A stretch of 64,000 nucleotides of DNA from Streptomyces alanosinicus (lineage in GTDB: Bacteria > Actinomycetota > Actinomycetes > Streptomycetales > Streptomycetaceae): assembly GCF_014650595.1 (NCBI RefSeq), contig NZ_BMVG01000003.1, positions 372,001-436,000 of the forward strand, in the 5' to 3' direction. The stretch's first letter is position 1, and every line of letters begins with the position of its first letter. Shown here in pieces: positions 45,501 through 56,614 of this stretch. Both the position numbers and the translations under genes were made by a program. The notes beneath the pieces were generated by a model. It had not been told where the DNA came from and searched no databases. It worked only from the letters and a program-made list of their open reading frames with translations.

Positions 45501-46316
45501 GCGCACCATGTGTCGTACATGTACGACGCGGCGGGCCAGCCCTGGAAGACACAGGCGACGGTCCGCGAGATCCTCTCCCGGCTGTACGCCGGCAGCGAGA
45601 TCGGGCAGGGCTACCACGGCGACGAGGACAACGGCGAGCAGTCGGGCTGGTACCTCTTCTCCGCGCTCGGCTTCTATCCGCTCGTCATGGGCAGCGGTGA
45701 GTACTCCATCGGCTCCCCGCTGTTCAAGAAGGTCACCGTGCATCTGGAGAACGGCCGGGACCTGGTCGTCAAGGCGCCGCGGAACAGCGCGAGGAACGTC
45801 TATGTGCAGGGCGTGACGTTCGACGGCCGGCCCTGGAACTCGACGTCGCTGCCGCACTCGCTGCTGTCGAAGGGCGGGGTGCTGGAGTTCTCCATGGGCG
45901 CCGAGCCGTCGGCGTGGGGCACGGGCAAGGACGCGGGCCCGGTCTCCGTCACCCAGGACGACAAGGTGCCGGCGCCCCGCTCGGACGTGCTGAAGGGGGA
46001 CGGACCGCTGTTCGACGACACCTCGGCGACGGACGCCACGCTCACCTCGGTGGACCTGCCGGTCGACCACGCCGTCAAGCCGGTCCAGTACACGCTGACC
46101 TCGTCGGCCGACCACACCAAGGCGCCGACCGGCTGGACCCTCCAGGGCTCCACGGACGGCACTGCCTGGAAGACCCTGGACCAGCGCTCCGGGGAGTCCT
46201 TCGCCTGGGACCGCCAGACCCGGGCGTTCACCGTCGCCGCCCCGGGCACCTACGCGAAGTACCGCCTGGTGCTGAACGGCGCCGCGACGCTCGCGGAGGT
46301 GGAGCTGCTGGCCTGA
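42507..46316 (+). CDS. Secreted GH92 alpha-mannosidase with F5/8C-type modules
   Basis: A 1269-residue secreted enzyme. Signal peptide 1-32 (VVLTAAFVMAAGAQGAAV); a discoidin/F5/8C (CBM32-like) domain at about 90-230 (GEPGTKWLTFAPTGWVEFDL, LQLADVQFST); a jelly-roll region to about 395; the GH92 catalytic region at about 405-1130; and a second discoidin-like domain at the C-terminus. GH92 hallmarks: VNNGFWDTYRTTWPAYSFL, the GGWTSRWSSPGYADLMTGTSSDV region and YHGDEDNGEQSGWYLFSALG with the acidic catalytic cluster. GH92 enzymes are calcium-dependent exo-alpha-mannosidases, so yeast or fungal mannan or glycoproteins are likely substrates. ATG 42507 has ggagg upstream, with the palindromic operator before it. 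Confidence 0.9.
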   Translation: MQRRTRHRWGPAVVLTAAFVMAAGAQGAAVALPAKAPAAGQEFASSFEPGDPAPDWLNTVDTGPDGTKRASGVDGGYSTGIPGNVTDHVTDVRASGENPGAGEVKENLVDGEPGTKWLTFAPTGWVEFDLDQPIKLHTYALTSANDNAQRDPRDWTLLGSADGKDWKTVDTRSDQAFSERFQTRSYGLAEPAEYQHFRLEVTRNNGADDILQLADVQFSTGGGGGPVPQDMLTLVDRGPTASPTAKARAGFTGTRALRYAGRHTADGRAYSYNKVFDVNVKVGADTQLSYRIFPSMADGDRDYDATDVSLDLAFTDGTYLSDLGAPDQHGFPLSPRGQGASKSLYVNQWNNVAARIGSVAAGKTVDRILVAYDSPDGPAKFRGWIDDVALRPAAPERPKAHLSDYALTTRGTNSSGSFSRGNDFPATALPHGFNFWTPVTNASSLSWLYEYARANNDANLPTIEAFSASHEPSPWMGDRQTFQVMPSAASGTPDTGREARRLPFRHENETARPYYYGVRFENGLKAEMTPTDHAAELRFTYPGDDASVVFDNVTEQAGLTLDKDNGTVTGYSDVKSGLSTGATRLFVYGEFDKPVTDGGSSGVKGYLRFDAGADRTVTLRLATSLISVDQAKDNLRQEIPDGTSFDTVKSQAQRTWDKLLGKVEVEGASPDQLTTLYSSMYRLYLYPNSGFEKVGDTDQYASPFSPMQSQDTPTHTGAKIVDGKVYVNNGFWDTYRTTWPAYSFLTPSQAGEMVDGFVQQYKDGGWTSRWSSPGYADLMTGTSSDVAFADAYVKGVPFDAKAAYQAALKNATVVPPMSGVGRKGMSTSPFLGYTSTATTEGLSWAMEGYVNDYGIAKMGEALYGKTGEKHYKEESAYFLNRAQDYVNLFDPKAAGGFFQGRDSQGSWRVDSSKYDPRVWGYDYTETNGWGYAFSVPQDSRGLANLYGGRPALAKKLDTFFSTPETASPDLVGSYGGVIHEMTEARDVRMGMLGQSNQVAHHVSYMYDAAGQPWKTQATVREILSRLYAGSEIGQGYHGDEDNGEQSGWYLFSALGFYPLVMGSGEYSIGSPLFKKVTVHLENGRDLVVKAPRNSARNVYVQGVTFDGRPWNSTSLPHSLLSKGGVLEFSMGAEPSAWGTGKDAGPVSVTQDDKVPAPRSDVLKGDGPLFDDTSATDATLTSVDLPVDHAVKPVQYTLTSSADHTKAPTGWTLQGSTDGTAWKTLDQRSGESFAWDRQTRAFTVAAPGTYAKYRLVLNGAATLAEVELLA

Positions 46317-46333
46317 CGGACACCCACCGGGGT

Positions 46334-49300
46334 TCAGTCCGTGGCCAGGGTGAACACATGCAGATCGTGGTCGTCGGGCAGCCTGACGCTGCTGATCAGC
46401 TTGCCTGCCGGGGCCCGGTAGGGCCTGGTGGCGAAGACATAGGTCGCCACCGGGTCCCGGCCGGCGCCCGCGGCGTTGCGGTACGGCGTCCGGGCGACGA
46501 CCTCGTTGCCGTACCGGACGCCGCCGCCCCCGCCGCCCGCCGTCCAGTCGGTGAGGGACAGGTCGACGGTGCCGGTCGTGCCGTCGGTGTAGGTGACGGT
46601 CGCCCGGCCTTGCCGGTCGCCGTTGACCGCGCTGCCGATGAACGACAACGCGCCCGAGGGCGTGGGAAGCCGGACGGTCTGTCCGGCGCCCGAGGCGTTG
46701 TCCGGGCGGCCGTCGGGTGAGTTCGGCCAGGTGAAGGGCAGGCCGAAGGCCGAGGACCGCCCGCCCGGGGTCAGGCCGGCCGCGGCGAGGGCCTGACGGG
46801 AGTAGCTCCAGCCGCCGCCGTCGTAGTCGGCCTCGTCGTGGCCGCCCGTGTCGTCGCAGACACCGGTGTTGTCGTAGGCGGCGAGCAGGGTGCCGGGGGC
46901 GGCGACGGTGAGGGCGACGGGCTGCCGGTAGGAGGTGCCGGCGGAGGTCACCGTGACCCCGGCGTCCGCGAAGCCCTGCGGGGCGTCCGCGGCGGCGGTG
47001 AGGGTGATCTCCCGGGCGCCGCCCGTGACCGTGCCCGCGGCGGGCGTGGCCGTGACGCCGGCCGGGGTGTCCACGCGGAAGCGCACGCCGGGGCCGCCGC
47101 CGCCGTTCAGCGACAGCGCGCGGACGACGGTCCAGGTGCTGTCACCGGGTGCGAGCACGGCGGCGGTGGGGCCGACGCCGGTCTGGTACGGCTGCTCGCC
47201 CTCGCGGAAGGACGGCGGCGGGCTGTCCGCGCCCCAGCCGCGGTCCGGCGCGGCGGACAGGGTGTAGTCGAGCCGGCCGCCGTCACGGACGAAGGACGCC
47301 GGCAGCCAGGGACGGTCGCTGGTACGGCCGTCCACCTTCAGGGACCGGACGTACGGCGCGCCGGCCGCCGCCCCCCTCGCGCGGATCGAGATGTCGTTGC
47401 CCTGCGGGCGGCTGATCTCCACGCGCGCGAACAGCGGGGAGGCGAGGACCAGTTCGGCGCGGGAGGGCACCTGCGGATACATGCCGAGGGCGGCGAAGAC
47501 GTACCAGGACGACATCGCGCCGAGGTCGTCGTTGCCGGGGATGCCGCCGGGCCCGGCCGACCACAGCCGCCGCATCGCGGCCCGCACGGTCGCCTGCGTC
47601 CGGTAGGGGGCGCCCGCGTAGTCGTACAGGTAGGGGACGTTGATCGACGGCTCGTTGGCCAGCTCGGCCCTGGTGCCGCCGTGGCCGGTGAGGGCCCAGT
47701 CGCCACCCTTGTCGTGGAAGAAGTCGTCGAGCCGGGCGAGTGCCCTGTCCCGGCCGCCCATGGCGGCGAACAGGCCCGCCGGGTCGTGCGGGACCATCCA
47801 CGTGTACTGGGCCGCCGTGCCCTCCACGAAGCCGTTGCCGGTGTCCGGGGTGAAGCCGGTGACCCGGCTGCCGTCGGCCTTGCGATCGGCGGCATAGCCG
47901 CCCCCGGGGTCGGCCGCGACATCGAAGACGTTCTGCCACCACTGGGCGCGCCTGGCGAAGGCGGCGGCGGTCCCCTTCTCGCCTGCGGCGCGGGCGAGCT
48001 GGGAGAGGGAGAAGTCGGCCGTGGACATCTCCAGGGTCTCGGCGGCGCCGCCCCAGGCGTTGGAGACGCTCGGCATGTAGTGCAGCTTCAGGTACACGTC
48101 CAGCGAGGGACGCTGGCCGGCGGACAGCACCGGACGGCCCGCCGGGGAGAGGTCCTGCGCGGTGGGGACGGTGGCCGCCCGCACCAGCGAGCGCAGCGCG
48201 CCGCGCAGGTCGAAGCCGGTGCCGCCGAAGGCGCGGATGCCGGCCAGCGCGGTCGGCGAGGGGTCGCCGTTCATGACATGGGTGCCGCTCGCGCCGTGCA
48301 GCCAGCGGTCCCAGGTGCCGTCGTTCTGCCGGGCCAGCTCGTACAACGACTGGGCGATGTCGGAGCCGGTGCGCGCATCGAGCAGGGTGAGCAGCTGCAA
48401 CTGGTTGCGGTAGACGTCCCAGCCGGAGAAGGTGCCGTACTGGGCGCGGTGCCCGGGGCCGACCCGGTGCACCGTGCCGTCGGCGCCCCGGTAGCGGCCG
48501 TCGGCGTCGCTGATGACGTTCGGATGCAGCAGCGCGTGGTACAGCGCGGTGTAGAAGGTGGTGCGGTCGGTGTCCGTACCGCCGCCGACCCGTACGGCGC
48601 CGAGCCGCTCGCGCCAGGCCCGGCGGGCCGCGCCGCGCACCGCGTCGAAGGAGCGGCCGGGCGGGTTCTCGGCGGCGAGGTTGGCCTCGGCGGCTGCCTT
48701 GCCGACGTAGGAGATGCCCACCTTGACGTGCACCGGGCCGGTGCCGGGCGCGAACGTGACATAGCCGCCGGCGCCCTTGCCCGCGACGGGCCGCCCGCCG
48801 TGCGCGAAGCCCCCGGTGCCGCCGGCCGCCGTCAGTGAGCCGGGGCTGAGCCGGTCGTCCCGCCAGGTGCCGGCGCTCGTGAAGGCGCGGTCGAAGCGGG
48901 CGGTGAAATACAGCGTGTAGTAGGCGCGTCGGCCCTCGGGGTCGAGATGGCCGCAGAAGTCGCCGGAGGTGACCGAGCCGGAGACGGTGCGGTGGGCGGG
49001 GTCGATCGTGACGGCCGAATTCTCCGAGCCCACCTCGGAGTTGGCGGTGCGCACCAGCAGCGAGGCGGGCTTGCCGGCGGGGTAGGTGAAGCGGGCCGAG
49101 CCGGTGTGTGCGGTGGCGGTGAGGTCGGCGGTGACCCCGGAGGCCAGGCCCACCGCGTAGTGACCGGGCTCGGCGCTCTCGTCGGCGTGCGCGAAGCCGG
49201 AGGCGTAGACGGCGTCGGCGGTGTCGCTCGCCGGGGAGGAGGTGACCTCGCCGGCGTAGGGGAAGAAGGGGATGTCGCCGCTGCCGCCCGCGCAGCCGGT

Positions 49301-49783
49301 GCCGGACATATGGGTGAGGCTGAAGCCCCGGACGCGGGTGGCGTCGTACCGGTAGCCGCCGGGCGCGGCGGTGCGGGTGGCGTCCCCCGTGGTGTTCTCG
49401 GGGCTCCAGGAGAGCATGCCGAAGGGCACGACGGCACCCGGGAAGACATCGCCGCCGTTCGCGGTGCCGATCAGTGGATCGACGTAGCCCGTCGGATCCT
49501 TGACTAGTGCCCCGGCAGGCAACGTTTGCCCGTCAAGGAGCGGCGTCCGGTGCGTGCTCTCGGCGTGCCGGCCGGAAGTCCTCGTACTGGGCGTACGTGG
49601 GCTTTCGGCCGGTGCGGCGAGAGGGCGTGCCGGGCGTCGCGACGGGGCGAACGTTGCCTGCCGGGGCACTAGCTCGCCGGGGGCGGCGCCCGTCGCAAGG
49701 GCGGGGGTGACGCCGAGGGCGGGGGTGGCGCCGCCGAGCGCGAGCGCGGCGGTCAGCAGCAGCGACAGGAGTCTGCAACGCAT
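46334..49783 (-). CDS. Secreted GH92 alpha-mannosidase with in-frame MITE insertion
   Basis: A 1149-residue secreted protein. Signal peptide 1-31 (LLSLLLTAALALGGATPALG). Residues 38-92 are encoded by a MITE. The GH92 domain starts at about 97 (TGYVDPLIGTANGGDVFPGAVVPFG) and includes GYRYDATRVRGFSLTHMSGTGC, TFSGWDVYRNQLQLL and IPGNDDLGAMSSWYVFAALGMYP (catalytic acidic cluster). C-terminal parts are a NEW3-like Ig domain (about 890-950) and a jelly-roll domain to the end. GH92 enzymes remove terminal alpha-mannose. ATG 49783 has AGGAGGAAGG upstream. It is convergent with the first GH92 gene (17-bp gap) but differs strongly in sequence, so the two are not a recent duplication. The reading frame is intact despite the insertion. 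Confidence 0.9.
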   Translation of the reverse strand: MRCRLLSLLLTAALALGGATPALGVTPALATGAAPGELVPRQATFAPSRRPARPLAAPAESPRTPSTRTSGRHAESTHRTPLLDGQTLPAGALVKDPTGYVDPLIGTANGGDVFPGAVVPFGMLSWSPENTTGDATRTAAPGGYRYDATRVRGFSLTHMSGTGCAGGSGDIPFFPYAGEVTSSPASDTADAVYASGFAHADESAEPGHYAVGLASGVTADLTATAHTGSARFTYPAGKPASLLVRTANSEVGSENSAVTIDPAHRTVSGSVTSGDFCGHLDPEGRRAYYTLYFTARFDRAFTSAGTWRDDRLSPGSLTAAGGTGGFAHGGRPVAGKGAGGYVTFAPGTGPVHVKVGISYVGKAAAEANLAAENPPGRSFDAVRGAARRAWRERLGAVRVGGGTDTDRTTFYTALYHALLHPNVISDADGRYRGADGTVHRVGPGHRAQYGTFSGWDVYRNQLQLLTLLDARTGSDIAQSLYELARQNDGTWDRWLHGASGTHVMNGDPSPTALAGIRAFGGTGFDLRGALRSLVRAATVPTAQDLSPAGRPVLSAGQRPSLDVYLKLHYMPSVSNAWGGAAETLEMSTADFSLSQLARAAGEKGTAAAFARRAQWWQNVFDVAADPGGGYAADRKADGSRVTGFTPDTGNGFVEGTAAQYTWMVPHDPAGLFAAMGGRDRALARLDDFFHDKGGDWALTGHGGTRAELANEPSINVPYLYDYAGAPYRTQATVRAAMRRLWSAGPGGIPGNDDLGAMSSWYVFAALGMYPQVPSRAELVLASPLFARVEISRPQGNDISIRARGAAAGAPYVRSLKVDGRTSDRPWLPASFVRDGGRLDYTLSAAPDRGWGADSPPPSFREGEQPYQTGVGPTAAVLAPGDSTWTVVRALSLNGGGGPGVRFRVDTPAGVTATPAAGTVTGGAREITLTAAADAPQGFADAGVTVTSAGTSYRQPVALTVAAPGTLLAAYDNTGVCDDTGGHDEADYDGGGWSYSRQALAAAGLTPGGRSSAFGLPFTWPNSPDGRPDNASGAGQTVRLPTPSGALSFIGSAVNGDRQGRATVTYTDGTTGTVDLSLTDWTAGGGGGGVRYGNEVVARTPYRNAAGAGRDPVATYVFATRPYRAPAGKLISSVRLPDDHDLHVFTLATD
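49504..49672. mobile_element. MITE with CTAG ends inside the second GH92 gene
   Basis: The ends CTAG + TGCCCCGGCAGGCAACGTT (from 49504) and its exact reverse complement (to 49672) form perfect inverted repeats. The element is 169 bp counting both CTAG copies, or 165 bp net if CTAG is the 4-bp target duplication, as in IS5-type elements. It has no transposase. The 165 bp equal 55 codons, and both joints keep the GH92 frame: the coding strand reads GAG CTA GTG at one end and GCA CTA GTC at the other. It is unrelated to the MITE pair at 8.7-10.9 kb. Confidence 0.85.
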
Positions 49784-49934
49784 GACGCGGCCCTTCCTCC
49801 TGACGGACGGGTCGCGCACCACGGGTCGCACAAGCCGCAGGGACAGTAACGTGCGCCACCGTTACCACGGAAGACCGCCCACGCACCGGCAGCCACACGC
49901 TGACTTCACCCGGTCGGACTACCCCAAATGGGTT

Positions 49935-49946
49935 GACATCGTTGTC
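49935..49946. promoter_or_regulatory. Second-site operator GACATCGTTGTC upstream of the second GH92 gene
   Basis: One mismatch from the GACAACGTTGTC palindrome. It overlaps TTGACA (49933-49938), a possible rightward -35 box. It is 152 bp before the GH92 start at 49783 and 31 bp from the perfect copy, so a repressor could bind both. Confidence 0.55.
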
Positions 49947-49976
49947 GGTTGAGGAGGTAGAGTCAGGTAAATAAAA

Positions 49977-49988
49977 GACAACGTTGTC
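49977..49988. promoter_or_regulatory. GACAACGTTGTC operator upstream of the second GH92 gene
   Basis: A perfect copy of the palindrome found before the first GH92 gene. It lies in the 460-bp divergent gap between the GH92 gene (start 49783) and the SpoIIE gene (start 50244), within a short AT-rich stretch (aataaaagacaacg). The remainder of the gap has no credible gene; long frames there run antisense or through the MITE. Confidence 0.7.
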
Positions 49989-50243
49989 GCGCAGGTCGGT
50001 CCACACCACAAGCCGGCACCACCCGGGCGGATGTCCACCAACCCCCCTCAGCCGCCCGGCTCGCGGACCCGGTGCGCACGACCACCGGGTCCGCCCAGAG
50101 CGTCCGCACACAGCGGAACAAACCCACCGCGCATGTGACCTGAGGGGCGAGAGTTTCCTCGCGTGAAGCGCGAGGCGGCGAAAATGTGTCCGTTCCCCGG
50201 ACCAGCCATAGGCAGCAGAGCCATCCAGTGCTACAAATACCGC

Positions 50244-52937
50244 ATGTCGGACGCATTCGCCCGATTCAGGCGTTTCATCTGGCGCTTCAGGGCCGGCAGG
50301 AGCCCACGCAGCGTCGCCGGGCAGGTTTTCCTGCTGCAAGTGGCACTTGTGGTGCTGCTCGTGCTGTGCGGCGTCATCGCGCTCGTCCTGCAGTCGGAAC
50401 GCGACACCAGCAGTGAGGCACGGCGCAGGTCCATCGCCGTCGCGCAGACCTTCGCGCACTCCCCCGGCATGCTGCAGGCGCTGCGCTCCCCCGACCCGTC
50501 CAAGGTGCTCCAGCCGCTGACCGAGGCGGGCCGCAGGTCCGCGGGCGTCGACTTCATCGTGGTCATGAACACCAAGGGCATCCGCTACACCCACCCCATG
50601 CCGAGCAAGATCGGGCACCGGTTCGTGGGCCGGATCGGACCGTCACTGGCCGGGAAGATCTACACCGAGACGGTCCACGGGCCGCTCGGCCACGAGGAAC
50701 AGGCGACCGTGCCCGTCTACGACGAACACGGCAAGGTCACCGCGCTCGTCTCGGCCGGGCTCAAGGTGAAGAACGTGACCAGTGAGGTGGACCGGCAGCT
50801 GCCGATCATCGTGGCCGCCGGGGCCGGCGCGCTCGTGGTGTCGACCGGCGGCACGGCGCTGGTGGGCCGGCGGCTGCGGCGGCAGACGCACAGCCTGGCC
50901 CCGGACGAGATGACCCGTATGTACGAGCACCACGACACGGTGCTGCACTCGGTGCGTGAGGGTGTGCTCATCATCGGCGAGGACGGACGGCTACTGCTGG
51001 TCAACGACGAGGCGGCACGGCTGCTGGAGCTGCCGCCCGACGCCGAGGGGCACACGGTGCGGGAGCTGGCGGGCCTCGACCCCGCGACCGTGGACCTGCT
51101 GGTCTCCGGGCGCGAGGCCTCCGACGAGGTGCACTTCGCCGGCGGACGGCTGCTGGCGGTCAACCAGCGGCACACACATCAGGCGGCGGGTCCCTGCGCG
51201 GCCGTGGTGACGCTGCGCGACTGCACCGAGCTGCAGGCCGTCTCCGGCCGGGCGGAGGTGACCCGGGAGCGCCTGGAGCTGCTGTACGACGCGGGCCTGG
51301 GCATCGGCAGCAGCCTCGACGTGGTCCAGACGGCCGACGAACTGACCCGGGTCGCCGTCCCCCGGTTCGCCGACTTCGTCACCGTGGACCTGGCCGACGC
51401 CGTGCTGCACGGCGAGGAACCGGCCCCCACGGCGACGGACATGCGGCGCGTCGCGGTCGGCGGCATCCGGGACGATCACCCGCTGTACGAGAAGGGGCGG
51501 CTGATCGACTTCCTGCCCTCCACCCCGCAGGCCCGCGGCTACAGCGCCGGCCGCTCCGAGCTGGTGACCGATCTGTCGACCGCCGACGGCTGGACCGAGC
51601 AGGATCCGCAGCGCGCCCGGCAGATCCTGGACTACGGCATCCACTCGCTGATCTCCGCCCCCATCCAGGCCCGCGGCACCGTGCTGGGCATCGCCAACTT
51701 CTGGCGTTCCAAGCGGGAGCCCTTCGACATGGAGGAGCTGTCGCTGGCGGAGGAGCTGGTGGCCCGCGCCGCGGTCAGCATCGACAACGCCCGCCGGTAC
51801 ACCCGCGAGCACGCCCTGGCCGTGACGCTGCAGCGCAGCCTGCTGCCGAGGGCGCTGCCCGCGCAGAGCGCCCTCGACGTGGCCTACCGCTATCTGCCCG
51901 CCCAGTCGGGTGTCAGCGGCGACTGGTTCGATGTGATCCCGCTGCCGGGCAGCCGGGTGGCGCTGGCCGTCGGCGACGTGGTCGGGCACGGGCTGCACGC
52001 CGCCGCGACAATGGGCCGGCTGCGGACCGCGGTGCACAACTTCTCCACCCTCGACCTGCCGCCCGACGAGCTGCTGAGCCATCTGGACGACCTGGTCGGC
52101 CGCATCGACCAGGACGAGGCCTGCCCCGAGACGGCCGACGAGATCGTGGGCGCGACCTGCCTGTACGGGATCTACGACCCGGTGACGCGGCGCTGTGTGA
52201 TGGCCCGTGCCGGGCATCTCGCGCCCGCGCTGGTCTCGCCCGAGGGCAGCGTCGTCTTCCCCGATCTGCCGGCCGGGCCGCCGCTCGGCCTCGGCGGTAT
52301 GCCGTTCCAGTCGGCGGAGTTCGAGCTGGCGGAGGGCAGCCAGCTCGTGCTGTACACCGACGGCCTGATCGAGGACCGCTCGCGCGATCTGGACGTCGGC
52401 ATGGAGTTGCTGCGCCGGTCGCTGGCGGGACACCCCGACCGGCCGCCGGAGGAGAGCTGCCGGGCGGTGCTGGAGGAGCTGCTGCCCGAGCGTCCCGGGG
52501 ACGATGTCGCCCTGCTGATCGCGCGCACCCGGGCACTGCCGGCCGAGCGGGTCGCCGACTGGGACGTGCCGCGCGATCCGGCCGCCGTGTCGGGGATGCG
52601 CGCCGCGGTGTCCGACAAGCTGGCCGAGTGGGGCCTGTCCGAGCTGGGCTTCGGGATGGAACTGGTGCTGAGCGAGCTGATCACCAACGCCATCCGCTAC
52701 GGCTCCGATCCGGTCCATGTGCGGCTGATCCACGACCGCTCGCTGATCTGCGAGGTGGCCGACGGCAGCAGCACCTCCCCGCATCTGCGCTACGCGGCGA
52801 CGACCGACGAGGGCGGCCGGGGCCTGTTCCTGGTCTCCCAGCTGGCCGAGCGCTGGGGCACCCGGTACACCCCGCAGGGCAAGGTGATCTGGGCCGAACT
52901 GACGGTGCCGGACCTGGACGCGCTCCTGGCGGAGTGA
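50244..52937 (+). CDS. Membrane sensor SpoIIE-type serine phosphatase with PAS, GAF and ATPase domains
   Basis: An 897-residue signalling protein. Two membrane helices (VFLLQVALVVLLVLCGVIALVL, about 27-48, and IIVAAGAGALVVSTGGTALVG, about 178-198) flank a CitA/DcuS-like extracytoplasmic sensor with IVVMNTKGIRYTHPMPSKIG. A PAS domain (about 220-325), a GAF domain (about 340-505) and a PP2C/SpoIIE phosphatase (about 520-740: SGDWFDVIPLPG, VGDVVGHGLHAAATMGRLR, LYTDGLIEDR, GDDVALL) follow. The C-terminus is an RsbW-type ATPase (about 765-890: LVLSELITNAIRYG, DEGGRGLFLV). It likely dephosphorylates an anti-anti-sigma factor and may phosphorylate one. ATG 50244 lies 6 bp after TACAAA, suggesting a leaderless mRNA; the upstream ATG-like starts lack support. 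Confidence 0.9.
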   Translation: MSDAFARFRRFIWRFRAGRSPRSVAGQVFLLQVALVVLLVLCGVIALVLQSERDTSSEARRRSIAVAQTFAHSPGMLQALRSPDPSKVLQPLTEAGRRSAGVDFIVVMNTKGIRYTHPMPSKIGHRFVGRIGPSLAGKIYTETVHGPLGHEEQATVPVYDEHGKVTALVSAGLKVKNVTSEVDRQLPIIVAAGAGALVVSTGGTALVGRRLRRQTHSLAPDEMTRMYEHHDTVLHSVREGVLIIGEDGRLLLVNDEAARLLELPPDAEGHTVRELAGLDPATVDLLVSGREASDEVHFAGGRLLAVNQRHTHQAAGPCAAVVTLRDCTELQAVSGRAEVTRERLELLYDAGLGIGSSLDVVQTADELTRVAVPRFADFVTVDLADAVLHGEEPAPTATDMRRVAVGGIRDDHPLYEKGRLIDFLPSTPQARGYSAGRSELVTDLSTADGWTEQDPQRARQILDYGIHSLISAPIQARGTVLGIANFWRSKREPFDMEELSLAEELVARAAVSIDNARRYTREHALAVTLQRSLLPRALPAQSALDVAYRYLPAQSGVSGDWFDVIPLPGSRVALAVGDVVGHGLHAAATMGRLRTAVHNFSTLDLPPDELLSHLDDLVGRIDQDEACPETADEIVGATCLYGIYDPVTRRCVMARAGHLAPALVSPEGSVVFPDLPAGPPLGLGGMPFQSAEFELAEGSQLVLYTDGLIEDRSRDLDVGMELLRRSLAGHPDRPPEESCRAVLEELLPERPGDDVALLIARTRALPAERVADWDVPRDPAAVSGMRAAVSDKLAEWGLSELGFGMELVLSELITNAIRYGSDPVHVRLIHDRSLICEVADGSSTSPHLRYAATTDEGGRGLFLVSQLAERWGTRYTPQGKVIWAELTVPDLDALLAE

Positions 52938-52945
52938 GGATGCGC

Positions 52946-53414
52946 GCGCGGTGGACGCCGAGGCCGGGGACGGTGCGGGTGTGGGCCGCGCCGTCGTCGG
53001 GGACGCCGGTGAGGGCGGAGCGCTGGGGTGCGGTGAGCGCGCGGGGGCTGTCGTCCCGGCGGACGACCGCACCGGCCGGCACCTCGCCGCCGGTGTCGAA
53101 CCGGGCGGCGAGCAGTCCGGCGGGATGACCGCCGGTGCCGAGGAAGGTGAGGTCGGCGGGTCGTTCGGGGTGGCTGGCGGCACCGGTCATCCCGTGCTCG
53201 GCGGCGTCGTTCACCCGACCGTCCAACTCGACTGTCAGACAGGCGCGTTGAGCGAGGGCGATGGTGAGCCCGAGCCCGCCGCCGACGCAGACGAGGATCG
53301 CGGTGAGCAGGAGCGGCAGGCGGGTGCGCAGGGGGCGGGGTGCACGGCGGGTGCGGGGTGCACGGCGGTGCGGGGTGCGGGCCCGGTGCGGGGCAGGAGA
53401 CGGCGAGTCAGCAC
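52946..53414 (-). pseudogene. Remnant of a sensor histidine kinase (N-terminal sensor only)
   Basis: Reading left from GTG 53414 (VLTRRLLPRTG, RBS GAGGAA) there is a Pro/Arg-rich leader with tandem gcaccccgcacccgcc-type repeats. These shift the frame: the membrane helix TRLPLLLTAILVCVGGGLGLTIAL and the sensor region (LTVELDGRVNDAAEHG, GHPAGLLAARFDTGGEVPAG) are in another frame than the start. Homologous-looking sequence ends at about 52946, against the end of the SpoIIE gene, so HAMP, HisKA and ATPase domains are missing. The layout is that of an OmpR-type kinase N-terminus. It is non-functional as a kinase. Bases 53415-53630 show no gene. Confidence 0.55.
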
Positions 53415-53630
53415 GGTGTTCCTCTTCGCGCGCTGGTCGGCACCCTGCCCGGCGCCGGCCTGTGCGGCCTCGACGGCATGCCGAGCGGCGCCCGGGCCGG
53501 GACGGTCGGTGGGCGAAGGTGGCCGGTGCGGGACCGGGAGCGCCAGACATGGAGCAATCCTGTGCCGGTCCGCTGGGGGAAGGCTGTGTCCCACCTGAGC
53601 CGGGGGGGATGACCTGGTCACGGCATGGCG

Positions 53631-53667
53631 GAGGGCCGCACCCCCGGCTGACGGGGATGCGGCCCTC
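53631..53667. terminator. Hairpin after acnA
   Basis: Ten-bp arms gagggccgca / tgcggccctc around a 17-base loop, 26 bp beyond the aconitase stop on the minus strand. No T-run follows. Confidence 0.75.
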
Positions 53668-53692
53668 GGGATCTGCGGTGCCGCGGTGCCGC

Positions 53693-56495
<2,803 letters not shown>

Positions 56496-56536
56496 GTAAC
56501 CCTTAGTGGGTGACGGGCTGCGGTGCGCCTGGCAGA

Positions 56537-56554
56537 TATCTCGATGTCGAGATA
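56537..56554. promoter_or_regulatory. Dyad TATCTCGA-TG-TCGAGATA upstream of acnA
   Basis: Perfect 8-bp arms with a 2-bp spacer, 130 bp before the acnA start and 61 bp after the end of the iclR gene. Its core ATCTC-N6-GAGAT is the same as in the dyad at the murA-like promoter (57633-57648), suggesting one shared regulator. Confidence 0.6.
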
Positions 56555-56614
56555 ACTCTAGTACATGGGCGCGCGATGGTCATGCGCGGGCGGGGGTGCG
56601 GCGCCGGTGGCGCG

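Noticed and set aside
49533..50618. 361-codon minus-strand frame across the GH92/SpoIIE gap
   Set aside because: It joins MITE sequence, regulatory DNA and the antisense of the SpoIIE N-terminus. The palindromic operators lie inside it.
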